Part shown: positions 44,142 through 56,506 of the stretch, piece by piece
Position numbering within the stretch: position 1 is the stretch's first letter
How the letters are laid out: every line of letters begins with the position of its first letter
From: Anomaloglossus baeobatrachus
Taxonomy: Eukaryota > Chordata > Amphibia > Anura > Aromobatidae
NCBI RefSeq assembly: GCF_048569485.1
Contig: NC_134354.1
Span: 507,776,869-507,840,868 of the forward strand
DNA: 64,000 nucleotides
Reading direction: 5' to 3'
Position numbers and translations under genes: made by a program
Notes under the pieces: model-generated
What the model was told of the DNA's origin: nothing
Databases searched by the model: none
Seen by the model: only the letters and a program-made list of their open reading frames with translations

Positions 44142-45095
44142 TAAGTGTGCTCTCCACACTACAATAAAACCACTTATGGGGCCATTACTGCGGTTTTGGA
44201 ACACGATAGTGCTCAAAAGCAGGGGGGTTATTGGATGTGGGAGAGCATATTTCACTAATTTCTTTAAGGGGATGAAAGCTGTTACTTTTTTAGAGCCTAT
44301 GTTTTACCAGTAACATGGGAATCTCTTATATTTCCAGGGAAGATGATGGACCTTAGTGGGGCTGGTTTTGTGTGGGATAAGTTGGGGTTTTTGTTGGTAA
44401 AATTTTGGGGTGCATAATATTTTTTGATCACTATAAATATAAGGCTGGGATAATATTCTCGTCTGCCATGCTGAGCAATTATGTTGGTTTTCCATGGAAA
44501 TCAGCCAAAAATAGGATTCAAATGAAACCCCAGATGGAAACACTCACCATAATGAGGCAAATGGAGCCACTTTGGACTCCATTTGGCATCTGTTCCAGTA
44601 ATATTCATCTTTTTTTGCTGTGCACAGAATTGTGCTTGTCCCCATTTGAGCACTAAAAAGACTCCTAAATGATGGGTCACCAGTGAATCAGAGACCAAAC
44701 AGAGTCCAAAGTGGCTCCTTTTGTCTCATTATAATGATCACTGGTCTCATGTATTGCAGTACTATTGTACTGCAGTACACGACACCTGTTAGTGTCTCAT
44801 TGACAGAGCCTGTTAGATGTTGCTAGCAGTATCTAACAGGCCACGTACCCTAGGGTCACCAGATAACCTCAGGGTACCATGGCAACAATAGTCATCTGTT
44901 ATTACGATTGCAGGGGGCCAACGTTGCCAATGGGGGTCCATTAACTTCCTTTTAATCCTTTAGATACCGCTCTCATGATTAACATCGGTATTTCAGGGAT
45001 TAATCAGCCCCAATAGATTCCGTTAAAAAGCGGTGCTAAGGTATAAGGCCTCTGAACGACCTCCGTTAAAAGATCATCAGTCGTTAAAGGGTTAA

Positions 45096-46268
45096 TTTTT
45101 AAGGAAATTATTTAAACTAGAATCAATACATTTAGCTGCTAATTCTGGAATGGCAGGCATACACATGATGGATATGCCTATGTCTGTGCATTCAGACTGG
45201 CAGATAGGCTATAGAATGCCATTGATGAGAATCTATGGTGTTCAAACAGGATCCAGAGAGGAAGCTAGAAATCTTCTATTACTGAAATGGCTCATCTGTG
45301 TGTCTCAAACTTGCCCGCAGATAGAACAAAATTGATGTTGATGGGCCACAATCCTTGATGGACGAGACAACGTTTACAGTGATATAATTTCTTTTCAATA
45401 TGACTTTTTGATGACTTTTTTCCGATTTTTCTTGTGCCGTTATAATGAAAAAGCTGGCACAGATTTTTAGCTTAGGCCAATCCGGAAGTATCGAAACAAA
45501 ATGTACATTTTTCTGTTTGCTTTCATCTTTACATTAAACTGCATTTTTATTAGCAAAATATTTCCATGAATTTTTCATACATTACTATTTAATGTTTTTT
45601 ATTTTTTTTCCCCCTCTTTTACTTACTCCCTAATATTGAACTTTTACTTAACTGATCGCTGATCTATACTCTGCAATACGTTTACATTACACAATATTAG
45701 ATATGTTAATTTTTGCCCTCTTGGACCCTCATTCACATGAAGGCTATTACTTGGCTTTGGGTTGCCACGGTAACTACCAGCACCATCTGACACCCGCTAA
45801 TGATGGTGCCTGCTCTACCATCTTTGCACTATATATGTAAAGCAGATTTCACAAAGGAGTTAAAATAAATTCCTTTTCTCCATATTTATACCTCAGGAGT
45901 TCTGGTACTGCACGGGCCGCAGATAACAGATTCAGGGGCTGCATGAGACTCCTGATTTAGAGCATACTCATGGCAAAGTGCACTGAATCTGGTGCACTTC
46001 AGTCCAACTACTCTTATTTTATGTTGCAGAGGCACTGTCGTCTGTGTTAGCAGCCTACTGAAAATAATCAACTGGAAGACAAAGGACCACAAGTATGGTC
46101 TTTTCCAAGAGGTGGTACAGAAGTAAAACCCAGAAGGTGCTCACCTTAAGGAGTTGTGAGAGTAATAACCACTAATATGTGTATATCACCATGGCTGCTG
46201 CAGCCCCACATGGAACCAGATAAAAACTTGTAATTAAGGGTCAAATGCCACGCTGTTCTAGTAGGAAA
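45096..46268. other. No gene seen
   Basis: AT-rich, apparently unique sequence. A polypyrimidine stretch at about 45596-45620 is the only low-complexity part. Confidence 0.5.
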
Positions 46269-46414
46269 TCAACCAGGATTCTTGAAAAGTGATTTGAATT
46301 CTACACATTTCAGGGAATCTTTCTCCTTCTTCAGGGCAAATGTTTTTCCTGAAGAAGGAGAAAGATTCTCTGAAATGCATAGAAAGGAAATCACTTCTAA
46401 AGAATCCTGGTTTG
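46269..46414. repeat. PLE-like palindrome with decayed hammerhead core
   Basis: Inverted arms around aaccaggattctt (46271-) and aagaatcctggtt (46400-). Near the centre on the plus strand is CTGAAGA, a GGAGA/TTCTC hairpin and GAAATGCATAG, and the complement of the same motif lies in the left arm. The core has changed from CTGATGA and from GAAACGCG, so it is probably inactive. Confidence 0.65.
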
Positions 46415-47589
46415 TTCTCTACTACGGCAGCACGGCATTTTTACCCTTTCTTACAAGTTGTTATTTGTTAGCAGCCTGGGAGAGAGCTCAGTTTGGGCCA
46501 TGGGGCTTGAATGTGCCAATGGTGTGAGTGGTCAATCTTCAGGAGCGCACTGCCCCCAGGCAACCAGGAAGCCATGGGGCTGAGGAGCGTTGTGCTCCTG
46601 AAAAGAGATGATTAGAATAACCCTTTATGAATAAGCTTGTCATGCACCATTAAGATCTGGTATTAAGGAACATTTCACTAGAAAAACTGTCTTTATTTGT
46701 ATAAATATTATTAGAAATTAATATTAAGATAAGTATTGAATTTCATGCCCATCAGCTCAGCCTTTTCTCTGTGCAGAAAGATGCAACATATTCAATTTAC
46801 ATATGTTAAAAATGTAAGAATATTTTAAATTTGCAAAGTCAATTTAAACTGTAAAATGAGATTTGGTACATGGTATCATACATTTCTGCTGTTTGATAAC
46901 GATGAGCGAATGTTTTGAAAAATCAAATTATCTAACATCACTGATTTTTTATTTGAAACCATTTGCAAGAACAACAAAACCTCCAATTGCTCTAAACACA
47001 AGTGTTTAATCCTTTGAGGTCTCCTAGGATGATATTGAACACTTTTCAAGCTTTTAAATGCAATCTTAGTAACATAGAAGTCCTTATATATGGTTATGTC
47101 CCCATGTGCTTTTTCCAAGGTACAGAAGTAAAGCTTGGGAAAGAGCATCATTCAGATGAGCGGTGTGGCCATTCCAATAGTTTGATGTGTCAAAATTCTT
47201 GAGCGCACCGTTGCCGGCAAAAAAGCCAGAAGAGAAAGAAAGACAGAAAGCCAAGAGCCGAACGCGATGTGCTCTTGAAGCTATATAATGGGACCACCCC
47301 TTTAATGCTTTTAATGGTTATTTGTATCATGTTATAGTATTGGTTTAAGCTGTGAGAATAGTATATTACTAGCAAAAAGCCCAGAAATCTCCTCTGTGAA
47401 TCAACCTTATTCACTTTTAGTACTGAATTCCAGAATCTCAAATATATTACGTGAAGTAATGCTACTGCAGATAGGTCCTCCATTCATCTCTCTGTAAAAA
47501 TCTACTAAACAGCTACTCTTCATTTAGGGACACTAGGACCTATGAATGCCTGCAATCATGTTTTATCTCCATTAATGATCATACTTGAC
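46415..47589. other. No gene seen; two related gagcgcac blocks
   Basis: Mostly AT-rich. Similar blocks at about 46500-46610 (caggagcgcactgcc ... gtgctcctgaa) and 47150-47290 (tgagcgcaccgttgcc ... gtgctcttgaa) look like ends of one short repeat family. No coding motif. Confidence 0.4.
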
Positions 47590-48244
47590 ATCATGCTTGA
47601 TACTGTATTGTTTCCTGTTACTTTTGACCTTTTTATTTCTAGACAAGACCATGGTGACTTTTAAGGAAGACTGTTCTGAAACAGAATGCACAATGAGCCA
47701 CGCACTGGCCTAATACAGGTGGGGAAAGGTTGGGTACCATCGATTGGTAAAGCTGCGGAGTGATGTTAGGGTGCTTGTAGAGCAGAAGGTAATAGTGAGC
47801 ATTATGCAGAGGCAGGGGTGATTTACTGCATCTCTGAAGCTCTCCTTCCTCTGTTGCTGCTTCACTGCATGCACACTGGCTGCTCCTACCTCCTCCCTTT
47901 TTGTTTCTTTTTCACTGCCTGGAATCAGCAGTCTTCAGTGAAGAAAGCACAGCAAAGATGCTTAAAAGAGCGACGTGGACACAGGCTGAACAATGTAGAA
48001 TAGCACACTGTAAATTAGACATGCAGCGAGGAGCCTGAAGACCAGATACTGTCATATTGACATTTCTGGCTGGATGCAAAAATAGAATCAATGCTCTTCC
48101 TGAGTGATTCATTCCCAAACTGCAGACCTAGGATGATACTGTGCTGCATTCTGATGTAGAAGACATCCAATATTTGTCAAACCTGTGATAACAGCAGGAT
48201 GTTGCTTGCCTGAAAGAAGGGGAGAAAAGAGCACAGCTGCATGC

Positions 48245-48285
48245 ATGGATGTGTTTGGCTTTGCAAAGATTGCTAAGCTATCCAG
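48245..48285 (+). CDS. Candidate host first coding exon (uncertain)
   Basis: An ATG at 48245 opens a short frame reading MDVFGFAKIAKLS. It runs into a canonical-looking splice donor, AG|gtaagttt, at 48285/48286, leaving phase 2. The ~700 bp before it (47590-48244) is free of recognisable repeats and somewhat more GC-rich than its surroundings, as a 5' UTR could be. An upstream ATG at 48241 makes a short out-of-frame uORF ending in TAA at 48274-48276. I do not recognise the peptide, no second exon is visible, and a 41-nt coding piece can arise by chance. The family is unknown. Confidence 0.25.
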
Positions 48286-49637
48286 GTAAGTTTACCTCTG
48301 TCACATTGCATGGATGGGGAGCATGTGTGACCACCGCTACTGTACCTCCTTAAAGAGGGGGAGGGGGTGTAAGCTAAGGCATGCAATCTGCAGGCACAGG
48401 ACAACCATTGTAACAATCCAGCAGATCAAAGTTGTCATCTCATTTACGTGACCTATTTCCTGAGAATCTGATTGTTGCATTTCTGCGACCCTTGGTACTT
48501 GTGAAAGCAATCGCTTTATGATGTTGTATGGAAGCTAGCCTCATTATGCTTTACTGTCTGGCATCTTCACTCTGGGTGGTGGTGGGGGGATATCGTTACA
48601 ATGCTGGTAACAATGGACATGTCGAGAGATCAGACTGTGCTATACCACTGGTTGCTATGAATATATAATATGTTACATTATCTATTACATCTCATGTATA
48701 GAAATACTGTGATAGATAATAAATGATTGACAGATCGATGATTGATATAATTCATACATAATCGGATATAAAATAGATTGATAGACAGATTCCAGCTGAT
48801 GTAATGTAGAGAAATTACTTTACTCGATACTTGTTCAGGCCTTGATCAATATGGCAAACATCTATATAGTTAAGGTTAGCTCATTGGAAAAGCACAGTCT
48901 TCATATCAATTTAATTAGGATTAAAATATCAGAGTAATCTTCTTGTTTTCTGCCATACCTCTACAAAGACATCTTTTCTTAATGTCTTATTTTGCAACAG
49001 TTGCTACAAGGTAATTCCGGAAGAATAAACAGTACCGGCCTATTTTTCTTTTTATAGTGTTATTGTGTGTACTCATGTACAGTTAGATTACTGGTTAAAA
49101 GTACTGTGTTTGTAAAGAGGGATATTTGTAACCTAACTTTTGCTCATAACTGTTATTAATATTAGGAAAGCTTGGCGCTAGAATTGTGAATTACTGGAAA
49201 ATAAAATCAGAAGAGTTTTCATTTTGTGCACACTTTTCCTAAACTGTCCAATATTCATAATGTGACCCCGATACCACTAACTCAGCACACCATCAACCTA
49301 AGTGCTATTGACAAAGAACCTTTTAGAATACCATTGTATCCACAGTAGACGTTATTTGGTACAATGTAATTCTATGTATGTTGTATCTGTATTATTTGCA
49401 TAATGTACAGTAGAGTTATTTAAAGGAAAGTTTGGTGATGTCATTAAAATTTTTGGTAAAAATATTTTCTTTGGACATTTTAATAAAACAATGAAATAAT
49501 GATATAGTTTGATAAGTCACATGTTATAAACTTTTGATTATATTATGTACTCACTAGTTTTAATTCTGTTAGGCGTTTTTCAATACTTTACCACGCTTCA
49601 GTTAATCTGCAATGGTTATTAAACTAAATAATGTTAC
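48286..49637. other. No gene seen; unique AT-rich sequence
   Basis: About 1.35 kb with no terminal repeats, microsatellites or coding motifs. If the exon at 48245 is real, this would be its intron 1. Confidence 0.45.
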
Positions 49638-49645
49638 ATTAATAT

Positions 49646-49897
49646 TAGGGATGATCAAATCTCACAAATATTCGGCAATATTCGGCTTTGAGAATATTCG
49701 ACGAATAGGTCACCGCTATGCGAATATTCGATGCGCAATGTAAGTCTATGGGAAGCCCGAATAGTTGCTATTCGGCAACTATTCCGGTTTCCTATGGAGT
49801 TACATTGCGCATCGAATATTCGCAAATAGTCGAATAGCGGTGACCTAGTCGACGAATACGGGCATAGACGAATATTTGAGGTATTCGATCATCCCTA
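49646..49897. mobile_element. Palindromic hAT MITE, 252 bp
   Basis: Starts TAGGGATGATC and ends GATCATCCCTA, flanked by the perfect 8-bp duplication attaatat (49638-49645 and 49898-49905). Nearly the whole element folds on itself (gcgcatcgaatattcg and complement, ctattcggcaactattc at the centre). Non-coding. Confidence 0.88.
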
Positions 49898-50623
49898 ATT
49901 AATATCTAAGAATATATTATTTTTCAATCCCCTTGGACACATTTTCTCAACAGCATGATTGTCTTATAAAGAACCTTAAAAGATAAAATAAGAAGTTAAT
50001 ATCACTCCATGGGAAATGCATTTAATTATTTGTATGCAAAGATTGTAGGTCTGTGTAGTTCACTCTTCAATGCCTAGTAAGATATGATTTTGACAGTCTC
50101 GCAATCAGTTATTAAAAGGACACTAATTAAATTCATCATCTGAGGCTATGCAATTACTCCTGAACCTATCAAAACTGCATTTTTTTTAAATGTTGTTCTG
50201 ACAAGTGGGGAATAAAAGTGCTTTACTTGCAGGATTTCCTGATTTCTACATGGATAATCTTCCTAAAGGATTTAGCTCTGATCACAACATTTATGAAGAA
50301 GGGCTTCCAATTCCAGTATTGCAGATAGTACTTGTCTATATTCCTCCATATCTGATCATCAACACTCTGCACATAGCAAATATTTGATCATAGACAAGTT
50401 TTATCAAAGAAAACCTTCATAGAATGCTTTCCCATAACTTTTAGAAGTTAGGCCATGGTCAGATTATTGGATCAAACATTTGAGCAGGATTTTTCTTTTT
50501 TAAATTCATAATTACATTGGGGACATTGTAATTCTCCTCATGTTTTGCTGTGACAAAAACTGACATTTATATGTAGAAATTATGTAAAGCAAATTTTAAA
50601 CATATTGACAGTGGCATGTATTA

Positions 50624-51184
50624 AGCCTGCTTTACACATTGCAATTTCGCATATGATATCGTATGCGATTTGCAACGCCCCCATCGTATGTGTGGCACGT
50701 TCAATTTGTTGAACGTGCCGCACATACGATTAACCCCCGTCACACATACTTACCTTCCATACGACCTCAACGTGGGCGTCGAAATGTCCACTTCCTGGAG
50801 TGGGAGGGACGTTCGGCATCACATCGACGTCACGCGGCAGCCAGCCAATAGAAGCGGAGGGGTGGAGCTGAGCGGGACGTAAACATCCCGCCCACCTCCT
50901 TCCTTCCGCATTACCGGCCGGGAGCCGCAGGACGTATGTAAGATCTGTTCATCGTTCCTGGGGTGTCACACACCGCGATGTGTGCTACCCAGGGTACGAT
51001 GAATAACCTGACATACAATTCATGAGGAATGTACGACGTGCGTGCGATGAACGTTTTACCCTTCAATCACAATCGCACGTAGCAGTTACACACTGCAATG
51101 TAACTTACAATGCTTGATGTGCGTCACTTACGACGTGACCCTGCCGACACATTGTAAGATACATTGCAGCATGTAAAGCGGGCT
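50624..51184. mobile_element. Harbinger-like MITE, copy 3
   Basis: Ends agcctgctttacacattgca and the complement of tgcagcatgtaaagcgggct. The shared middle is caatagaagcggaggggtgg, gagcgggacgtaaacatccc and cccacctccttccttccgca. The left flank is TTA and the right flank reads ta(t), a slightly decayed 3-bp duplication. Non-coding. Confidence 0.78.
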
Positions 51185-51612
51185 TATCCCTGCTAAATTT
51201 TAGCATTTTGTCCAATTCCGGATTAACTGCTAGAAAAGCCTAGATCTGAAGAAAAAAAACATATTTGCAAAGCTAGGATATTTTAATTCCAGTTTTTCTA
51301 TAGTAGTGCTGCTAATAATAATAGTAATATTAGTCTAATATTGTCTGAACACGCCGATATTGACAAATTCGACTGACAATTTAATGTGTATGGGGTTGAT
51401 GGCCGACAAATGGGTCAAAAAGATGTCGATTGTGAATGTCCGATTTTTATACTGCAGATCAGATTTTTCCCAATAAGATAAGCCACCAGATGATGTGTCA
51501 ATTGGAAGCTTTATCATACAGAATACTGGAGCGCTGAGGCGAAAGAGCGCTCCTCTGTATGGGAGTGAGCATAGTTCAACTTTCAGCCATCTAATGTGTA
51601 TGGCCAACCTAA

Positions 51613-52210
51613 GGCCTCCTTCACCCATTTGTGTAAAACACTAACATTTTGCATGGTCCGTGGTGAAGGTACATATTTGTGTGTGCATGTGTCCGAGTGT
51701 GTGTTTTATGTGTGCTGTCCCTGTGCTATCCGTGTGACATCCGGATAGCACATGGACAATATGAGCCGGTATACTTACCTGTTCCTGGAGGTGCTGTCTC
51801 CCATGCTGCTGTTACTTCTGGGTCTGCGGTGAGTGCAGTGAATATGCATGAGCATAATGAGCAGGACATAGAAGTAACAGCAGAGGCAGAGACAGCATCG
51901 CAGTAGACAGGGAAGTATAAAAATTCTTTATTTTTGTCACCTGTGTTTTCTTCGGTACATGTTACAATGATGTTACATGGATCCCATCCGTATGCGGTCC
52001 GTGTGACACCCATGCTGCCAGCAGAAAACGAACATGTTGCCATGTGGAACACACAGACGACACGTCTGCTCCACACGGACACATGGTCCATGTCAAAAGA
52101 CGAACGTGTGCGCAGACCCATTGATTTTAATGGGTCTACATGGGTCTGTGCCTCCAGTACATGTGAAAACAGACAACACGTACAGAAGACACAGATGTCT
52201 GAATGAGGCC
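51613..52210. mobile_element. MITE with ggcctc ends and TAA flanks
   Basis: Left end ggcctccttcacccatttgt; right end is the complement of ggcctcattcagacatctgt. TAA flanks both sides (51610-51612 and 52211-52213). The interior is rich in ccgtgtgac / gtccatgt words. A minus-strand frame across it (51726-52403) has no family motif and is treated as chance. Confidence 0.75.
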
Positions 52211-52213
52211 TAA

Positions 52214-53259
52214 TACTAAGATGTCTCATCCAGCAATTACCTGTAGCAAGTCCAATGCATATTTTTAAAGAGGCTGCACTTAAATTTCTGCAGTGGATAT
52301 GCTGTTGAGTGCAGTAGATGAAGCTAATCCATTGAAACAATGGCAGAAACAAATTTGCTTGGGTTTTCTTAAGGGCATATAAAGGGGGCTTCAAAAACCC
52401 CACTCACATGCATTAGATGCGGAATATTGACAGAACTTAGATGCTGGAACAATATTATCAATGTTCATCAAATCTGTGAAAAGTGAATATAGACTATTCT
52501 GATATCAATTGGAATAACAGTGACTTTTTTAAGTTATGCTAAGCACTGAGACAAGAGGTTCCTCATCCTAGATTACACAGCAAATATATTGATCTAAACA
52601 TATTGAATAAAACAGTTTTGCATTACCTAGAAAACCAATATTTCTTTGGCAAAACATGGGCTTATTGGATGGTTGTGGCCAAGGACACCTAAAAAATCTA
52701 CACTAATGAAACATTAACAAGCATATACCAGAATTATACAATGTACTATTTAGGGATTTTAGTGTCTTATATCTCTGCCTTTTTGAGCACTAATTTATTT
52801 ACTTTATAAATCAATTCTACAGGGTGGGCCATAACAGAGTTTTTGGGACCCTAACAATTCAGAGAACTGTATTATTGAGCACCAGTGTAAGATATATTAA
52901 ATAGAATGTCGCCAAATTCCTATATATACATTTATTTTATGATTCACAGATAAAAAAAAAATAAAATCTGAAAAACCAAGGATCTTGACCTATTTGCATA
53001 TACCAAATGGCCCATTGGAAATATACAGGCCACCAGCCAACAAGATGCAACATCGCTCTCTATCCGGAAGCTCTGCTATGTGCTACTGTATAGAGATACA
53101 TAGATCTTACAATGGACAATTTTAATATGCTTTTGAGTGAGGTCACCATTGATAGCTTTGAATGTAATGACTGTGATCCACTATTTTACCAATATTCATT
53201 ACTATTTACTAGCTCCATTGGTGTGATCCATGGTTATCTACAGAGCTTGTTCTCCAATG
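52214..53259. other. No gene seen; possible mariner-like end at 52820
   Basis: AT-rich sequence. ctacagggtgggccata at 52820 resembles a mariner-type end, but no partner repeat or transposase follows. Confidence 0.35.
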
Positions 53260-53267
53260 ATAGCTAG

Positions 53268-55955
53268 TAGTGATGGGGGAACCCGAACTGTAAAGTTAGG
53301 GGTTCGTACCGAACACATGGTGTTCTTGCACATGATCCTAAACATGAGCTTTCTGGGAAGTTCATGTTAGAGTTCAGGTCCAGTTCAGTCCAGGGGCTGT
53401 AAAAAAACACATTACTAAAAAACATTATGATTATACTTACAGGTCCCGCAACACATCCTGCAGACTCTGTCTCCCAGCCGCTTCTGTTTCCACGTCCAAT
53501 CATTTCTGTGCCACTGGTAACCAAAACTGACTTACAGAACGTGCCATGATGTCATAGCCATGTGACCAGTCTGGTGTGAATGTTGTGCAGACATTGGGTT
53601 AGACAGGTCACATGGCTATGATGACATGGCAGGTCCTGTTAACTTCTGGGGGTATGCACTGCACTACTTGTCACTCGGCAGTCTTCAGCTGTTTTCAGCC
53701 AAGTTCATGGTGACCTCATGGTTCACCTGAGTCCATGGCTCATGGACTCAATTGAACTTTGATTGTCACTGTGCGAGTCTCGCATCGCATCACCCGATAT
53801 GGCCGCATACTCTCCTGAGTCCTGACAGGAGCGGTCAGCTGCATGTATTTCCATACAGCTGAGGTGCTTGTGTCCGGAGAGTGTTAAGCAGGCTTTACAC
53901 ACTGCAATATCGGTCCCGATATCTCTAGTGTGGGTACCCGCCCCCATCTGTTGCGCGACACGGGCAAATCGCTGCCCGTGCCGCAAAAGATCGCCCAGAC
54001 CCGTCACACATACTTACCTGCCCGGCGACGTCGCTGTGACCGGCGAACCGCCTCCTTTCTAAGGGGGCGGTCCGTGCGGCGTCACAGCGACGTCACTGAG
54101 CGGCTGCCCAATAGAAGCGGAGGGGCGGAGATGAGCGGGACGTAACATCCCGCCCACCTCCTTCCTTCCGCATTGTGGCCGGGAGGCAGGTAAGGAGAGC
54201 TTCCTCGTTCCTGCGGTGTCACATGGAGCGATGTGTGCTGCCGCAGGAACGAGGAACAACCTTGTTACTGCTGCAGTAACGATATTTGAGAATGGACCCC
54301 CATGTCACCGATGAGCGATTTTGCACTCTTTTTACAACGATGTAAAGTCGCTCATCGGTGTCACACGCAACGGCATCGCTAATGCGGCCGGATGTGCGTC
54401 ACCAATTCCGTGACCCCAACAAGTTTGCATTAGCGATGTCGTAGCGTGTAAAGCCCCCTTTAGTCCGTGCCAGGGGCTGCCAATGCGAGACTGCACGAGT
54501 CATACGTAAGTTGCATTCCGGCGTCAGTATCGCCTGCTTCTCACTCTGTATAGATGCTGTCTGCACAGTGTGATGAAGCAGAGCTGACAATGCTCTACCT
54601 GTGGACTATGTCAGACTAAGGATTTTTTTATAATAAAAATGGAGTCTCTAAATGTTTTTTGTTTTATTTCTAATAAAAAAAATTCTCTGTGTTGTGTTTT
54701 TTTCACTGTTTACTTGAAATTTATGGTGGCCATGTCTAATTTGGCACGACACCATGAATTTCGGGATTAGTACCAGCTGAGAATCCAAAGCTGGTTTTAA
54801 CCCCTTTATTACCCAGCATGTCACCGCCATCAGGGCCACTGAATAAGCCGAGTAAAACTCCTGGATATGGCGCTAAGAAACAATGCGCCATTTGCAGGGG
54901 CAGTTTTTAACGTGATGGGCCCAGAACGCTTGGGCCTTACCATGCTGAGAATCCCAGACCCCAGCTGCCTGGTTTTACCTGACTGGCGATCAAAATACGG
55001 CAGGAGCCCACACATTTTTTTTTAATAATTTTTTTAATTAATTAAAAAAAAATAATAGGCTTCTTGTATTTTGATTGCCAGCCAAGGTAAATTCAGGCAG
55101 ATAGGGGTGTCAGCCCTTAGCCATCCGCTTTATCTGCGCTGATAATCAAAAATACTGCGGAGCGCTATGTCATTTTTTTATTTATTTAATTATTTATTTT
55201 TACCCTACTATATGTGTATAGATGCTAGAATGTATGGGCTTAGTTCAGGTTACTCCAACAGCCAATCACAGACGCCCACTCTGTGACAGCATCTGTGATT
55301 GTGTTATTTTAACAGTAAAATAAAACAACAACACAGAGAAAAAATATTTTATTAGAAAAAAACAGAAGACATTTAAGACTCCATCTATATTATCCAAAAT
55401 AAACCCCTCCGACGTAGTCCAAAGGCGGGCGAACAGCTTCAGCTCTGCTACATCTGCGGAGGAGACAAACATATGTCTGCTCACACAGACTCAGCTGAAA
55501 GCAGTCAGAGACTTCACCCAAGTGCATAGCTGAGTCGGTCAGCTGTGCCCCATGTAGTGTACACTGACACTACAGGACCTTGCATGGCATCAAAGCCATG
55601 TGAACAGTCTGTAACCAACGAGGTAATAAAACATTCACACCTGACTGGTCACATGGCTATGACCTCACAGAAAGTCCTTTAGTCTGTGCTAGTTACCGGG
55701 AGGGCACAGCAATGATTGGACCCAAAAGCAGATGCGGATGGGAGACAGTTGGCAGGACGTGTCTTAGGACCTGTAAGTATAATGACAATGTATATTATTA
55801 GCTATACTCTTTATTTTACAGGCCCCTCCACCTCATCCCATAACTGTAAAGTACAATTTCGGTGTTCGGACTCAAGTTCAGAACCCGAACTAGAACTTTA
55901 CAAAACGTTCAGGCGAGGCTCCCGACCCGAACATCGGGGGGTTCGCCCATCACTA
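53268..55955. mobile_element. Non-autonomous hAT element, 2.7 kb, with nested MITE
   Basis: Ends tagtgatgggggaacccgaa and the complement of tagtgatgggcgaacccccc. The perfect 8-bp duplication atagctag lies at 53260-53267 and 55956-55963. No transposase. The interior holds a Harbinger-like MITE (53887-54459), a block with an imperfect inverted repeat around tcacatggctatgatg (53560-53625), and a module at 54780-55150 shared with the element at 56507. Confidence 0.88.
53887..54459. mobile_element. Harbinger-like MITE, copy 4, nested in hAT
   Basis: Ends agcaggctttacacactgca and the complement of cgtagcgtgtaaagccccct, flanked by TTA on both sides (53884-53886 and 54460-54462). Contains the shared middle (caatagaagcggaggggcgg, catcccgcccacctccttcc) and the hairpin ttcctcgttcctgcgg / ccgcaggaacgaggaa. 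Younger than its hAT host. Confidence 0.85.
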
Positions 55956-55963
55956 ATAGCTAG

Positions 55964-56503
55964 CACAGCTAAGCATAAATAAACTGAGCTGTGCTACAAC
56001 ACAGCTGTCAGAGCAATGAGGATGCCATGCAGAGTTGGCAACTTAACTTTTTATTTTTCTGAAGGGCTTATCAAAAAATCCAGGACAGACAATAGTTTTT
56101 ACAGACTCATTGTAAAACTATAACAAATAATTATGATTGTAAATGATACATTCCTACAGTCCTTAAAGACATCAGCTGCATTTACTGTAAACTGTAAAAT
56201 AATGATAATTATAGTAAAAATGTTTTGTGTAAGTTTCTTCTGCTTCTAAAAAATTAAGGTCGCTGTAAATTGTTTTTATGAAAAGGGCAAAAAAAAGTGC
56301 CTTATTTTTACAGACTGTACTGGAATGTCAGGACGGTTGGCAACCCAGATGCCATGGGAGGTTCTGGGTATGTTTTATAAGACATAGTAATAGGTTTTTG
56401 CACCTTTTTTTTTTAAACTAGAGAGGGACATAAGGTGCAAATGCAGATGGAATAAGTGGCAACTTCTGCATAACATCTGACAGCAAGGCCTAGATATGCT
56501 TTC
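55964..56503. other. No gene seen
   Basis: About 540 bp of AT-rich sequence. A phrase near 56070 (ctgtaaaaa/ccaggac...) recurs near 56310, possibly an old repeat. No coding motif. Confidence 0.4.
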
Positions 56504-56506
56504 TTA

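Larger units (their letters stand above)
35920..45095. mobile_element. Old TTAA-ended non-autonomous element, split by two insertions
   Basis: The left end is TTAACCCCTTAGTGATGG (35920) and the right end is the complement of TTAACCCTTTAACGACTGA (ending 45095). The body is interrupted by a young PLE (37309-42789) and a Harbinger-like MITE (43562-44141). Minus these it would be about 3.1 kb. TTAA at both ends would fit a piggyBac-type target. No transposase is recognised. The end assignment is moderate because the inverted match is short. Confidence 0.5.

Noticed and set aside
47630-47720. Second host exon starting after a tttttatttctag acceptor-like site (MVTFKEDC...)
   Set aside because: The frame stops after about 20 codons, no donor follows, and such acceptor-like tracts are common in AT-rich DNA.
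51726-52403. 225-codon minus-strand frame
   Set aside because: It runs across a MITE with TAA flanks and out into unique sequence, with no domain motif; chance open frame.
52820-52840. Mariner terminal repeat (ctacagggtgggccata)
   Set aside because: Only about 17 bp match from memory; no second end or transposase nearby, so not listed as an element.
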